NCBI RefSeq assembly: GCF_003725535.1
Contig: NZ_RJSF01000040.1
Span: 203,415-266,008 of the forward strand
DNA length: 62,594 bases
Direction of reading: 5' to 3'
Source of the DNA: Nocardioides pocheonensis
Lineage (GTDB): Bacteria; Actinomycetota; Actinomycetes; Propionibacteriales; Nocardioidaceae
Both the position numbers and the translations under genes were made by a program. This document shows, one piece after another, positions 35,126-43,188 of the stretch (position 1 is its first letter; each line of letters opens with the position of its first letter). The notes under the pieces were generated by a model. The model worked only from the letters and a program-made list of their open reading frames with translations. It was not told where the DNA came from and did not search any database.

Positions 35126-35756
35126 GCACCCGGGGACGCCGACGGTCTTCCTGGCGTCGCGCAACGCGAAGAAGCTCGACGAGATGCAACGGATCCTGTC
35201 CGAGGCGCTGCCCGGTATCACCGTCCTGGGGCTCGACGACGTCGTGGAGTACGCCGAGCCGGTGGAGGACCAGCCCGACTTCGAGGGCAACGCCCTGGTC
35301 AAGGCGTGGGCGGGACATCGGGCGACCGGTCTGCCGACCCTGGCCGACGACAGCGGGCTCTGCGTCGACGCGCTCAACGGCATGCCCGGGGTGCTGTCGG
35401 CACGCTGGTCCGGGCAGCCGCGCTCGGACGACCGGAACAACCTCCTGCTGCTCGACCAGCTGGCCGACGTACCCGACGAGCGCAGGGGCGCGGAGTTCCG
35501 CTGCGCGGTCGCCTTCGTGCACCGCGGTGCCGACGGCATCGACGTCGAGCACGTCGTGGAGGGCGCGATGCGCGGTCGGGTGATCCGGGAGCGTCGCGGC
35601 GAGGGCGGCTTCGGCTACGACGTCGTCTTCGAGGCCGACGACCGCCCCGGGGTCACGACCGCCGAGCTGCCCCGGGAGGACAAGGACGCGATCTCGCACC
35701 GCGGCAAGGCGCTGCGCCACGTCGCGCCGATCGTGGTGGAGGTCCTGGGCGGTTAG
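35118..35756 (+). CDS. rdgB: non-canonical purine NTP pyrophosphatase (RdgB/HAM1)
   Basis: 212 residues. Cleans dITP/XTP from the nucleotide pool. Marks: [35 protein letters not shown] with metal-binding acids, and [16 protein letters not shown] 35118 overlaps rph by 8 nt. The stop TAG is inside the left arm of a 20-bp inverted repeat. Confidence 0.95.
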   Translation: MTEHPGTPTVFLASRNAKKLDEMQRILSEALPGITVLGLDDVVEYAEPVEDQPDFEGNALVKAWAGHRATGLPTLADDSGLCVDALNGMPGVLSARWSGQPRSDDRNNLLLLDQLADVPDERRGAEFRCAVAFVHRGADGIDVEHVVEGAMRGRVIRERRGEGGFGYDVVFEADDRPGVTTAELPREDKDAISHRGKALRHVAPIVVEVLGG

Positions 35757-35816
35757 TCCGGCACGTTCGGACGCGAGTCGGCCCCGCAAGGGGTGCCGAA
35801 CGTGCCGGACTAACCG
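35751..35816. terminator. 20-bp perfect inverted repeat after rdgB
   Basis: Arms GGTTAGTCCGGCACGTTCGG (35751-35770) and its exact complement (35797-35816) flank a 26-nt loop. It contains the rdgB stop codon and lies just before the convergent tRNA gene. Long perfect arms suggest a repeat element recruited as a terminator. Confidence 0.75.
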
Positions 35817-35823
35817 GTCGACG

Positions 35824-35896
35824 TGCGCCCGGTGAGATTCGAACTCACACTGGACGGCACCTAAAGCCGTTGCCTCTGCCGTTGGGCTACGGGCGC
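35824..35896 (-). tRNA. tRNA with UAG anticodon (Leu) and a short variable arm
   Basis: 73 nt without CCA. Acceptor GCGCCCG/CGGGCGC with A73, anticodon stem ACGGC/GCCGT, loop TTTAGGT giving anticodon UAG (codon CUA), T arm GTGAG-TTCGAAT-CTCAC. The variable loop is only CCAGT (5 nt), whereas bacterial tRNA-Leu normally has a long variable arm. The loop with G37 and the A73 discriminator fit leucine. Confidence 0.88.
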
Positions 35897-35908
35897 GCCC
35901 GGCCGAGT

Positions 35909-36382
35909 CTAGGCGGCGAGACCGAGGTCCTTGCGCAGCTTCGCCACGTGGCCGGTCGCCTTGACGTTGTACTGGGCGAGCTCGATCCGGCCGTCCTCGT
36001 CGATCACGAAGGTCGAGCGGATCACGCCCTCCACGACCTTGCCGTAGAGCTTCTTCTCGCCGAACGCGCCGTACGCCGAGAGCACCGAGCGGTCCGCGTC
36101 CGAGGCCAGCGTGATCGTCAGCCCGTCGCGCTCACGGAACTTCGCGAGCTTCTCCGGCTTGTCGGGCGAGATCCCGACCACGGTGTAGCCGGCCGCCTCC
36201 AGCGAGGAGAGCGAGTCGGTGAAGTCGCAGGCCTGCTTGGTGCACCCGGGCGTCATCGCGGCGGGGTAGAAGTACACGATCACCTTGCGTCCGCGGAGGT
36301 CCTTCAACGAGACGGTGCCGCCGTCGTCGGTGGGCAGGGAGAAGTCGGGGGCGGGGTCGCCGGGCTCGAGTCGGTTGCTCAT
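35909..36382 (-). CDS. bcp: thioredoxin-dependent peroxiredoxin, BCP type
   Basis: 157 residues. Reduces peroxides. The peroxidatic Cys is in PAAMTPGCTKQACDFTD with the resolving Cys five residues later, and the opening DPAPDFSLPTDDGGTVSL is typical. ATG 36382. Single gene, with interspersed repeat sequence upstream. Confidence 0.94.
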   Translation of the reverse strand: MSNRLEPGDPAPDFSLPTDDGGTVSLKDLRGRKVIVYFYPAAMTPGCTKQACDFTDSLSSLEAAGYTVVGISPDKPEKLAKFRERDGLTITLASDADRSVLSAYGAFGEKKLYGKVVEGVIRSTFVIDEDGRIELAQYNVKATGHVAKLRKDLGLAA

Positions 36383-36441
36383 GCACGTCCTCGCTTCGCT
36401 CCGGGCGCGCATGAGGCACAAGGGGGACTGTCTTGAATGAT

Positions 36442-36462
36442 TCGCTCGCTCCGCTCGCTCAT
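36442..36462 (-). repeat. interspersed repeat R4 upstream of the DUF3618 gene
   Basis: On the minus strand ATGAGCGAGCGGAGCGAGCG plus A, one base different from the copy after clpS. Confidence 0.75.
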
Positions 36463-36511
36463 GGCCGACACGGTAACGTTCCCTCGGAGCAGGCCGAGAC
36501 GAGGAGTGCGC

Positions 36512-36760
36512 GTGGGTGACAGGAACCTGAGCTCGATCGAGGGCGACATCGAGGTGACGCGAGAGCGGCTGGCCTCGACGATCGACCAGCTCGTCTACCG
36601 GACGAGCCCGAAGACGATCGCGCGGCGCGAGGTCAACCAGGTCAAGGGCTACTTCGTCGCCGCGGACGGCAGCCCGCGGACCGACAACATCGTCAAGGTC
36701 GTCGGCGGCGTGGTGGCCGTGGTCGTGGTCTTCGGGCTGATCCGCAAGATCGTGAAGTGA
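36512..36760 (+). CDS. DUF3618 small membrane protein
   Basis: 82 residues. The family start SSIEGDIEVTRERLASTIDQL is followed by PKTIARREVNQVKGYFV and one C-terminal membrane helix (IVKVVGGVVAVVVVFGLI). Function unknown; common in actinobacteria. GTG 36512 has GACGAGGAG about 8 nt upstream. Confidence 0.87.
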   Translation: MGDRNLSSIEGDIEVTRERLASTIDQLVYRTSPKTIARREVNQVKGYFVAADGSPRTDNIVKVVGGVVAVVVVFGLIRKIVK

Positions 36761-36770
36761 CGCACGCGTC

Positions 36771-37130
36771 GTGAGCAGGCGCGGCACGGCCTCGGCCCCG
36801 GGCGCAGGGGGCGAGAAGACTCCGATCAGGATGCTCCACGACCGGGTCCTGGTCGCGCTCGACCGCGAACCGGGCGAACGGAAGTCCAGCGGCGGGATCC
36901 TGATCCCCGCGACGGCGGCGCTCGGCGGCAAGCGGCTGGCCTGGTGCCGCGTGGTCGCCGTCGGCTCGCTGGTCCGCTCGGTGCAGCCGGACGACCGGGT
37001 CCTGTTCGACCCCGAGGACAAGGCCGAGGTCGAGGTCAGCGGCGAGCTGTACGTCGTGATCCGCGAGCGTGACATCCACGCCGTCGCGGCCGACCGCCTC
37101 GGTGACAGCCCGACCGGGCTGTACCTCTGA
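36771..37130 (+). CDS. GroES-like co-chaperonin family protein
   Basis: 119 residues; the Cpn10 fold spans about residues 20-105 (MLHDRVLVALDREPGERKSS GGILIPATA ... VQPDDRVLFDPEDKAEVEVS GELYVVIRERDI). A short basic, Gly-rich N-terminal extension and a changed mobile loop set it apart from housekeeping GroES, so this is a second, divergent copy. GTG 36771 is 10 nt after the DUF3618 stop. Confidence 0.85.
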   Translation: MSRRGTASAPGAGGEKTPIRMLHDRVLVALDREPGERKSSGGILIPATAALGGKRLAWCRVVAVGSLVRSVQPDDRVLFDPEDKAEVEVSGELYVVIRERDIHAVAADRLGDSPTGLYL

Positions 37131-37147
37131 CCCGGTCACCACCCCGG

Positions 37148-39208
37148 TCACCGGGGATCGGACTGCGCCGGCACCGAGACGGTCGCGGGCGGGAACTCCA
37201 CCCGGAAGGTGGATCCCTTGCCGTAGACGGAGGTCGCGCTGATCTGACCGCCGTGGAGCTCGGCGATCGACTTCGCGATGGACAGTCCGAGGCCGCTGCC
37301 CGGGACCGCAGCCTCGCGCGCCTGGGTCGCCCGGTAGAAGCGGTTGAACAGCATCTCCTGGTCCGCCTCCGGGATGCCGATGCCGGTGTCCTCGACCTCG
37401 ATGACCGGGCCGGCGCCGTCGTGCGGCGCGATCAGTCGGAGCGTGACCCGCCCTCCGTCGAGCGTGAACTTCACCGCGTTGGTGGCCAGGTTGATCACCA
37501 GCCGCTCGAGCTGGCCGCTGTCGCCCGGGATCACGACCGGCTGCGCGGGCACCGCGACGTCCAGGCGGAGGTCGCGGCGCATCAGGCTGGGCGTGACGAT
37601 CTCCTCGGCCCTCCGCAGCACCGCCACGAGGTCGACCGGGGCCAGCTCGCGCGGCTGGTTCAGGCTCTCCATGCTCGAGAGCGTGAGCAGGTCGTCGATC
37701 AGGGTCAGGAGCCGGCGGCTGTTCAGGTCGATGCGCGACATCGCCCGGGTCTGCTCCTGGTTCGGCGCGCCGTACACGCCGTCCATGAGCAGCTCGAGGT
37801 AGCCGACGATGTTCGTGATCGGCGTACGCAGCTCGTGGCTCACCGAGGACACGAAGCGGTCCTTGACCTGGTCGATCTCCATCAGCCGCTCGACCGCCTC
37901 GCGCTCGCTCATCAGCGCGGCCTCGAGCGCGGACTGGGTCTCGAGGCGGTCGGTGATGTCGTCCGCGGTGGCGACGTACCCGGTGAGCGCGCCGTTCTCG
38001 TCGGTGATCGGGCTCAGGATCGTCGACAGCCACCGGGCGCTGCCGTCCTTGCGGATGAACTCCCAGTCGCGGGCCGAGCCCGGGGGGAGGCTCACCGTCG
38101 CGCGCACGACCTCGAGGTACGTCGGCGGGCAGCCGAGCTCCGCGGCCTGGCGGGCGATCTCCGCCTGGGTGTGGAACAGCCGCGTCGAGTGGCCGAAGAC
38201 CTCCTCGGGGCGGTAGCCCAGGATCAGCTCGGCTCCCGGGCTGAAGAGGTCGATCCGGCCGAGGACGTCGGTGCCGATGATGGCGATGCCGCGCGCGCTC
38301 TGGACCAGCCGCTCGCTCCGGGCTCGCTCGACCAGCACCTCGGTCCGGCTCTGGCGCTGGGCGCCCACGGCCATCGAGAACGGGATCGTCATCATCGCGC
38401 ACGCGATCAGGAACGCCTGGAGCGGCAGCAGCCGGAACTCGGGGTCCAGGTTGCGGTTGAGGATCGGGTCGGCGAACGGTCCGTGACCGGCGCTGGTGAG
38501 CGTGCTCGAGATGACGGCGACGACGACCAGCTGGAACATCGCCTCGCGCATGGGTGCCCGCAGCGCGATCCAGCCGAGACCGGGGACGACCAGGAACGCG
38601 ATGCTGGGCATCCCGGTCGGGACGAACGCGATCGTCGTGATCACGACGGTGTTCAGCCAGGCGGCCCAGCGTTCGAACCCGGCGTACTCACCGGCATGGT
38701 GGCTGCGCTCCTTGAACAGGCCGAGCAGCACCACCTGGGCCGCGGCGTGGGTGAGCAGCGTGGCGAGCCCGACCTTCCAGGGAGTCCCGAACGACGTGAT
38801 TTCCGAGACCACGGTGAACACCACGGCACCGGCCGCGGCACCCGCCGAGCAGGCCAGCACGAACCGGCCGAAGTCGCTGTTGCTGCGCAGGTGGGCCCGC
38901 CGCGTCCAGCCCGCGGTGAGCACCTGCTGGACCAGCACGGACTCCACCGCCGCTCCGACCCCGTAGCCGAGCGCGACGTCGACCGGGTAGCCGCCGACGG
39001 CGAAGGAGATCGATGCCAGGACGGCGATCAGCCCGGCGACGTACGGCGCGAGCATCCGCGGGGTGATCAGCAGGGCGCCCGAGGCGAGGCCGGCGGGCCA
39101 CATCCCCCCGAAGTGCACCGAGTCGGGGGCGGTGGCCGTCGAGGTCGTGCCGAAGAGGAGGACCAGCAGGAGTGTGCCGCCGAGGCGCAGCACCGCCTTC
39201 CGGTTCAT
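37148..39208 (-). CDS. membrane sensor histidine kinase (MASE1-like, PAS, HisKA, HATPase)
   Basis: 686 residues. About eight membrane segments (residues 1-280, GGMWPAGLASGALLITPRML fits MASE1), a PAS domain (LVQSARGIAIIGTDVLGRID through STILSPITDENGALTGYVAT), HisKA box VSSVSHELRTPITNIVGYLE, and HATPase (NLATNAVKFT, DTGIGIP, GSGLGLSIAKSIAELHGG). No response regulator gene is adjacent. ATG 39208 is chosen because the upstream extension is Pro/Arg-rich and lies outside the first membrane segment. Convergent with the GroES-like gene. Confidence 0.9.
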   Translation of the reverse strand: MNRKAVLRLGGTLLLVLLFGTTSTATAPDSVHFGGMWPAGLASGALLITPRMLAPYVAGLIAVLASISFAVGGYPVDVALGYGVGAAVESVLVQQVLTAGWTRRAHLRSNSDFGRFVLACSAGAAAGAVVFTVVSEITSFGTPWKVGLATLLTHAAAQVVLLGLFKERSHHAGEYAGFERWAAWLNTVVITTIAFVPTGMPSIAFLVVPGLGWIALRAPMREAMFQLVVVAVISSTLTSAGHGPFADPILNRNLDPEFRLLPLQAFLIACAMMTIPFSMAVGAQRQSRTEVLVERARSERLVQSARGIAIIGTDVLGRIDLFSPGAELILGYRPEEVFGHSTRLFHTQAEIARQAAELGCPPTYLEVVRATVSLPPGSARDWEFIRKDGSARWLSTILSPITDENGALTGYVATADDITDRLETQSALEAALMSEREAVERLMEIDQVKDRFVSSVSHELRTPITNIVGYLELLMDGVYGAPNQEQTRAMSRIDLNSRRLLTLIDDLLTLSSMESLNQPRELAPVDLVAVLRRAEEIVTPSLMRRDLRLDVAVPAQPVVIPGDSGQLERLVINLATNAVKFTLDGGRVTLRLIAPHDGAGPVIEVEDTGIGIPEADQEMLFNRFYRATQAREAAVPGSGLGLSIAKSIAELHGGQISATSVYGKGSTFRVEFPPATVSVPAQSDPR

Positions 39209-39302
39209 CGGCCCCCCAAACAAACGCTTTCCCCGGAGCCAGAGTAGTGCCGGACGCGCGGACCCGACAGCGGACGTCGGAGACGCACGCCCCCGAGACA
39301 GC

Positions 39303-40595
39303 TCAGCGGGCGTGGCGCCGACGGCCTGCGCGGACCAGCACGCCACCGGTGAGCAGGGCACCCAGGCCGGTGGTCAGCAGCCACGGTGAGACCGGGTTCC
39401 CGGTCTCGGGCAGCACCGTCGCGCTCGCCGCGGAGGCAGACGTGCTCGCGTGCGCGGCGTGGTGTGCGGTGCCGGAGTGCGCGCCGGAGACGGCGGCCGC
39501 GACCTGGATCTGCGGCGCGTCCGCGCTGCTCGAGCCACCGTCTGCGGGTGCGGCCTGCGGGCACGGGGGAGTGGCGTCGAGCGCCGGGCTCACCAGCACT
39601 TCCTCGGTCGAGCCGCTGCCGACGAGCTCCGTGGTCGCGGGCTGGTCGACGACGACCACGAGGGAGTCGGGGACCTGTGACCACCCGTCGCCGGCCGGCG
39701 GCGTCGCCGCGGTGCCGTCGGTCTCCTCGGTGGTGAGGTGGTCGACCTGGACGTTGCCGGTGTCGGTGTAGCCGTCCGGAGCCTCGAGGGCCCACTGCGT
39801 GTCGACGACCGCGGGGAACGACCGGGTCGCCACGACGGTCCAGCCGGCACCGGACGGCTGCGCGTCGTCGGTGGTCGTGGTGGTCTCGGTGCCGCCGCCG
39901 ACGGTGTGCGAGTCGCCGGTCGCCGTCCATCCGGTACCCGGCGACGCCGCGGCCCAGGTGTACTCCACGTGCGAGAGCTCGGTGACCGCCGGAGTGCCGT
40001 CGGTGGCGGCCTGGTCGACGACCCAGTGCTGGTCGGTGACCGCCGGGGTCACGACCTCCTCGGTGGTGCGGCCGGTGCGGACCCAGCCCTGCCCCTTGTC
40101 GTCGTCGCCCTTCTCGCCGTTCCAGCCCTCCGGCTCCCAGCGGAGCGCGCCGGTCTGCTGCTGCTGGTACTCCACCAGCGTCCGGGTCACGGCCGGGGTG
40201 ACCACCACGGTCTCCCAGTGGCCGACCTCCGGCGTGCCGGGGACGGCAGGCACGGCTGCCCGGTCGATCACCGTCCGCGTCCACCGGTACTCCGTGGTCC
40301 CGGCGACGTCGCGGCTCCAGTCGGTCTCGGTGTACGCCGCGTGCAGCACCTTCACGTACTCGTGCGCGAGCACGGGCACCTGCCGCTCCCAGCGCCACTC
40401 GTCATGGGTGATCGCGGGGATGATCCGGACCTCCGGGTCGCTGGTCACGGTCACGTACACCGCGGGCACGGCCGGCTGGCCGCAGGGCCGGGCCGGCGCG
40501 TCGGCGGCGTACGCCGAGGGCGCGGCGAGCGTCACCGCCGAGGCGATGGCGAGCGAGGCGAGGCTGCCGGTGAGGAAACGGGTCTGCGTGGTCAT
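39303..40595 (-). CDS. LPXTG surface protein with Trp-rich repeats
   Basis: 430 residues. Signal peptide (SLASLAIASAVTLAAPSAYA), a repetitive extracellular region in which blocks such as WTRTVIDRAAVPAVPGTPEV, EEVVTPAVTDQHWVVDQA and SFPAVVDTQWALEAPDGYTD recur with spacing of about 45-50 residues, a low-complexity Ser/Ala/His stalk, and a cell-wall sorting signal LPETGNPVSPWLL...RAGRRRHAR. It should be anchored to peptidoglycan by a sortase. Function unknown; adhesion or coat protein is plausible. Confidence 0.88.
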   Translation of the reverse strand: MTTQTRFLTGSLASLAIASAVTLAAPSAYAADAPARPCGQPAVPAVYVTVTSDPEVRIIPAITHDEWRWERQVPVLAHEYVKVLHAAYTETDWSRDVAGTTEYRWTRTVIDRAAVPAVPGTPEVGHWETVVVTPAVTRTLVEYQQQQTGALRWEPEGWNGEKGDDDKGQGWVRTGRTTEEVVTPAVTDQHWVVDQAATDGTPAVTELSHVEYTWAAASPGTGWTATGDSHTVGGGTETTTTTDDAQPSGAGWTVVATRSFPAVVDTQWALEAPDGYTDTGNVQVDHLTTEETDGTAATPPAGDGWSQVPDSLVVVVDQPATTELVGSGSTEEVLVSPALDATPPCPQAAPADGGSSSADAPQIQVAAAVSGAHSGTAHHAAHASTSASAASATVLPETGNPVSPWLLTTGLGALLTGGVLVRAGRRRHAR

Positions 40596-40944
40596 CGTGG
40601 ATGCCTTCGGGTCGTCCGAGATCGGTCTGGGGGCTCTCCGGAGGTCGTCCGGAGTGGCTCGCACCTAGAGAACGTCACGACAATCCGGGTAGTTATGGGA
40701 TAAAGCCGAATCAACCGAATCGGTCTAGTCCAAGTCGTCCCAAAAGGTTGATTTTGGGCACAATCTGGACCAATCCACGTGCGTTCACGACGGCGTCCCG
40801 GCACTGTTCCGGTCCTGGCGCGCCGGGGTCGAGGTGACCCCCGGGGCCTCATGCCTTCGCGCCCCGACTTCGGCAAGAGGTAGGAAAACGGACATATAGG
40901 ACGTATGCTGAGGGTCACATCACCGAATCGCGAGGGACGATCCG
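40596..40944. other. divergent intergenic region, lower GC
   Basis: No gene seen. It separates the LPXTG gene (-) and the EEP-fold gene (+). The part 40681-40780 is clearly poorer in GC than its surroundings and holds a 7-bp inverted repeat CCCAAAA-GGTTGA-TTTTGGG (40739-40758) and two CCGAATC direct repeats (40706 and 40715 region). ACATATAGGACGTATGC (40892-40908) is a possible -10 area for the + gene. Confidence 0.5.
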
Positions 40945-42225
40945 ATGTTGCGCTCCGTACGCCGCCTGGCCATCACCAGTGCGTCCACCCTGCTCGTCCT
41001 CGGCGGCCTGCAGGTCGCCGCCGACGCCGGCACCCTGGTCCGGGAGAGCCCGGCCGGCCACCGGTTCGGGCGACCGGTCCTGTCCGGCCACGGCGTCCCC
41101 GGCGGCGCGGAGTTCAGCTGGGGCACGGTGCGCGGCGCCAAGCGCTACCGCGTGGCGTGGTCCGCCGCACCCTTCGGGAAGTGGCCGGCCAAGCGCACCT
41201 ACGTGTCCCGCTGGCTGCCCAGGAGCGCGCGCAGCTCGACGTTCGCCGTGCCCACGGTCCCGCAGTCGGGGGACCACATGCTCGGTGTCGCCTACGCGAA
41301 CCCGGTCTTCGGCCAGCTCGACGCCCGCAACGCGAAGGGCAGGGTGCGGCACTCGACCGGCTGGGTGCCGGTGTTCCCGGCCGCACCGGACCCCGGCTCG
41401 GGTGACGCGATGCGGCTCGGCACCTACAACGTCATGATGGCGACCGACCACCCCGCGGACCGCGTGCAGGCGGTCGCCGCCAACATCAGCAGCCACGGGC
41501 TCGACGTGGTCACCCTCCAGGAGTCCACGGAGCTCGCGGCGCAGGCGATCGTGGCCGCGCTCGGCTCGGACTGGGCGGCCGTGCCCTACCGGGGCTCGCC
41601 GGAGCAGATCCTCTACCGCAGGTCGGTCTTCCAGGCGCCGCAGCCCGGGTCGTACGGCACCTTCGGCGTCTACGACGCCAAGACGCCGGGTACGCCGCTG
41701 GCCACGCCCTGGGTCCGGCTGCAGCGGGTGAACGCCTCGGCGAGCAGCCGTGGGGTCTTCGTGGTCTCGGCGCACGTCACCGAGGACGCCTCGAAGGGCA
41801 TCATGGACCGCAAGCGCGAGGCGGGGATCGAGGCGCAGAACATGATGTCCGGCGTCAACAGCGTCGACCCGTGGGGCGAGCCGGCCATCATCGCCGGCGA
41901 CCTGCACTACCTGCGCGAGCCGTGGAGCGATGTGCCGGGCTACGTGGAGGCACCGCCGACGCTGGTCCGGGGCGGCTACTACGACGCGATGGCCGCGCTG
42001 TCGAAGAACTACATCGCCTACCCGACGTTCAACGGCGGCAACGGCAGGACCGCACCGGCCCAGACGCCCCTCCAGTCGGGTGTCGCGGCGCGCGCGGACT
42101 ACATCATGCTGAAGGGCTTCCGGGGCAGCAACGCCTACGTGAACGTCGCGAACTGGTCGTGGAACGGCCTCACCCCGTCGGACCACAACCTGGTGTACGC
42201 CGACCTGACGGTGCCCTTCAAGTAG
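40945..42225 (+). CDS. secreted endonuclease/exonuclease/phosphatase-fold protein
   Basis: 426 residues. Signal peptide (LAITSASTLLVLGGLQVAADA), an N-terminal beta domain (FSWGTVRGAKRYRVAWSAAP, fibronectin III-like), then the EEP fold from about residue 155: MRLGTYNVMM, VVTLQES, IIAGDLHY, and the C-terminal TPSDHNLVYADL with the catalytic Asp-His. Probably an exported nuclease or phosphodiesterase. ATG 40945 with GGGACGA upstream. Confidence 0.87.
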   Translation: MLRSVRRLAITSASTLLVLGGLQVAADAGTLVRESPAGHRFGRPVLSGHGVPGGAEFSWGTVRGAKRYRVAWSAAPFGKWPAKRTYVSRWLPRSARSSTFAVPTVPQSGDHMLGVAYANPVFGQLDARNAKGRVRHSTGWVPVFPAAPDPGSGDAMRLGTYNVMMATDHPADRVQAVAANISSHGLDVVTLQESTELAAQAIVAALGSDWAAVPYRGSPEQILYRRSVFQAPQPGSYGTFGVYDAKTPGTPLATPWVRLQRVNASASSRGVFVVSAHVTEDASKGIMDRKREAGIEAQNMMSGVNSVDPWGEPAIIAGDLHYLREPWSDVPGYVEAPPTLVRGGYYDAMAALSKNYIAYPTFNGGNGRTAPAQTPLQSGVAARADYIMLKGFRGSNAYVNVANWSWNGLTPSDHNLVYADLTVPFK

Positions 42226-42246
42226 CCCCGAGCCCGCCCGCGGGCG

Positions 42247-42270
42247 GCGCGACCGGCGGGCCGGTCGCGC
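42247..42270 (+). terminator. hairpin terminator after the EEP-fold gene
   Basis: Perfect 10-bp stem GCGCGACCGG / CCGGTCGCGC with a CGGG tetraloop, ending 5 nt before the TACGGT promoter box of the next gene. Confidence 0.65.
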
Positions 42271-42286
42271 GGGCTACGGTGAGCGG

Positions 42287-42817
42287 GTGGTGCCGGAATC
42301 GGGTGCGGGCGACGCGCTGTTCGTGCTCGTCGGGGGCTGGCCCGCGTCGGGCAAGACCACGCTGTCCCGGGCCCTGGCGCGGGAGCTCGGCACGTCGTAC
42401 CTCTCGAAGGACGAGGTCAAGGAAGCCCTCATGGACCGTCTCGGGGCGCCGGCCACCGTTGCCGAGTCGCGTCGTCTCGGCGCCGCCGCGGTGGCGGCCG
42501 TGCTCCGGGTGGCCGAGGGCTGTCGCGGCGCGGTCGTCGACAGCACCTGGTACCCGTACGCCGCGCCGCTCGCCCGCCGCCTGCCCGGCCCGATCGTCGA
42601 GGTCCGGTGCCGGATCGAGCGGGCCGTGGCGCAGGCCCGGTTCGCCGGCCGCGTCCGCGACTCGCGGCACCTCGACGACCTCCGCAGCGAGGACGAGCTC
42701 TGGGGCGTCGAGGTCGATCCGCTCGGGCTCGGACCGCTGATCGAGGTGGACACGGGCGCCGAGGTCGACGTCCCGGCCCTCGCCCGCGCGGTCCGCGCGG
42801 CCGCTGAGCGGCGCTGA
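42287..42817 (+). CDS. P-loop kinase, zeta-toxin/chloramphenicol phosphotransferase-like
   Basis: 176 residues. Walker A GGWPASGKTTLSRAL, then LSKDEVKEALMDRLG (substrate region) and VVDSTWYP. A C-terminal Arg-rich lid (VRCRIERAVAQARFAGRVR) fits small-molecule kinases. No antitoxin gene is next to it, so a metabolic or resistance kinase is more likely than a toxin. GTG 42287 is 6 nt after TACGGT (42275-42280). Confidence 0.75.
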   Translation: MVPESGAGDALFVLVGGWPASGKTTLSRALARELGTSYLSKDEVKEALMDRLGAPATVAESRRLGAAAVAAVLRVAEGCRGAVVDSTWYPYAAPLARRLPGPIVEVRCRIERAVAQARFAGRVRDSRHLDDLRSEDELWGVEVDPLGLGPLIEVDTGAEVDVPALARAVRAAAERR

Positions 42818-42907
42818 GTCGAGGTTTGACGGGGCCCCGAGTGGGCACAGCAAGGCGACCAGGCCGGACTCCCCGAGTCCGAGCGCGGCACCAGGTAGGG
42901 AGACTCG

Positions 42908-43165
42908 ATGACCATCGGACTGGGCATTCTGCTCATCGTCGTGGGGCTGATCTTCGCCTTCGACGTGATCAACGCCGACACCTCTGCGGTGGACGGGCAG
43001 GCGCTCGGCTGGATCCTCGTGCTGGGCGGCATCCTCGCGATCGTGCTTCCGCTCGTGATCGAGCAGATGCACACGCGCCGGACGGCCACCACGGTGGTCG
43101 ACGACCGGCCCGTGCGGACCCGGCGGGTCGTCGAGGAGCGTCACGTCGAGGATCCCCCGCTCTGA
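42908..43165 (+). CDS. DUF6458 small membrane protein
   Basis: 85 residues, two membrane helices (MTIGLGILLIVVGLIFAFDV and LGWILVLGGILAIVLPLVI) and a basic cytoplasmic tail (TRRTATTVVDD...RTRRVVEERH). Matches the DUF6458 family; function unknown. ATG 42908 follows GGTAGGGAG. Confidence 0.82.
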   Translation: MTIGLGILLIVVGLIFAFDVINADTSAVDGQALGWILVLGGILAIVLPLVIEQMHTRRTATTVVDDRPVRTRRVVEERHVEDPPL

Positions 43166-43188
43166 TGCGCCGGTAGCCGCGCCACCCG

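Noticed and set aside
42287-42817. P-loop protein considered as a zeta toxin of a toxin-antitoxin pair
   Set aside because: No small antitoxin gene overlaps or precedes it; it follows a terminator and has its own promoter box.
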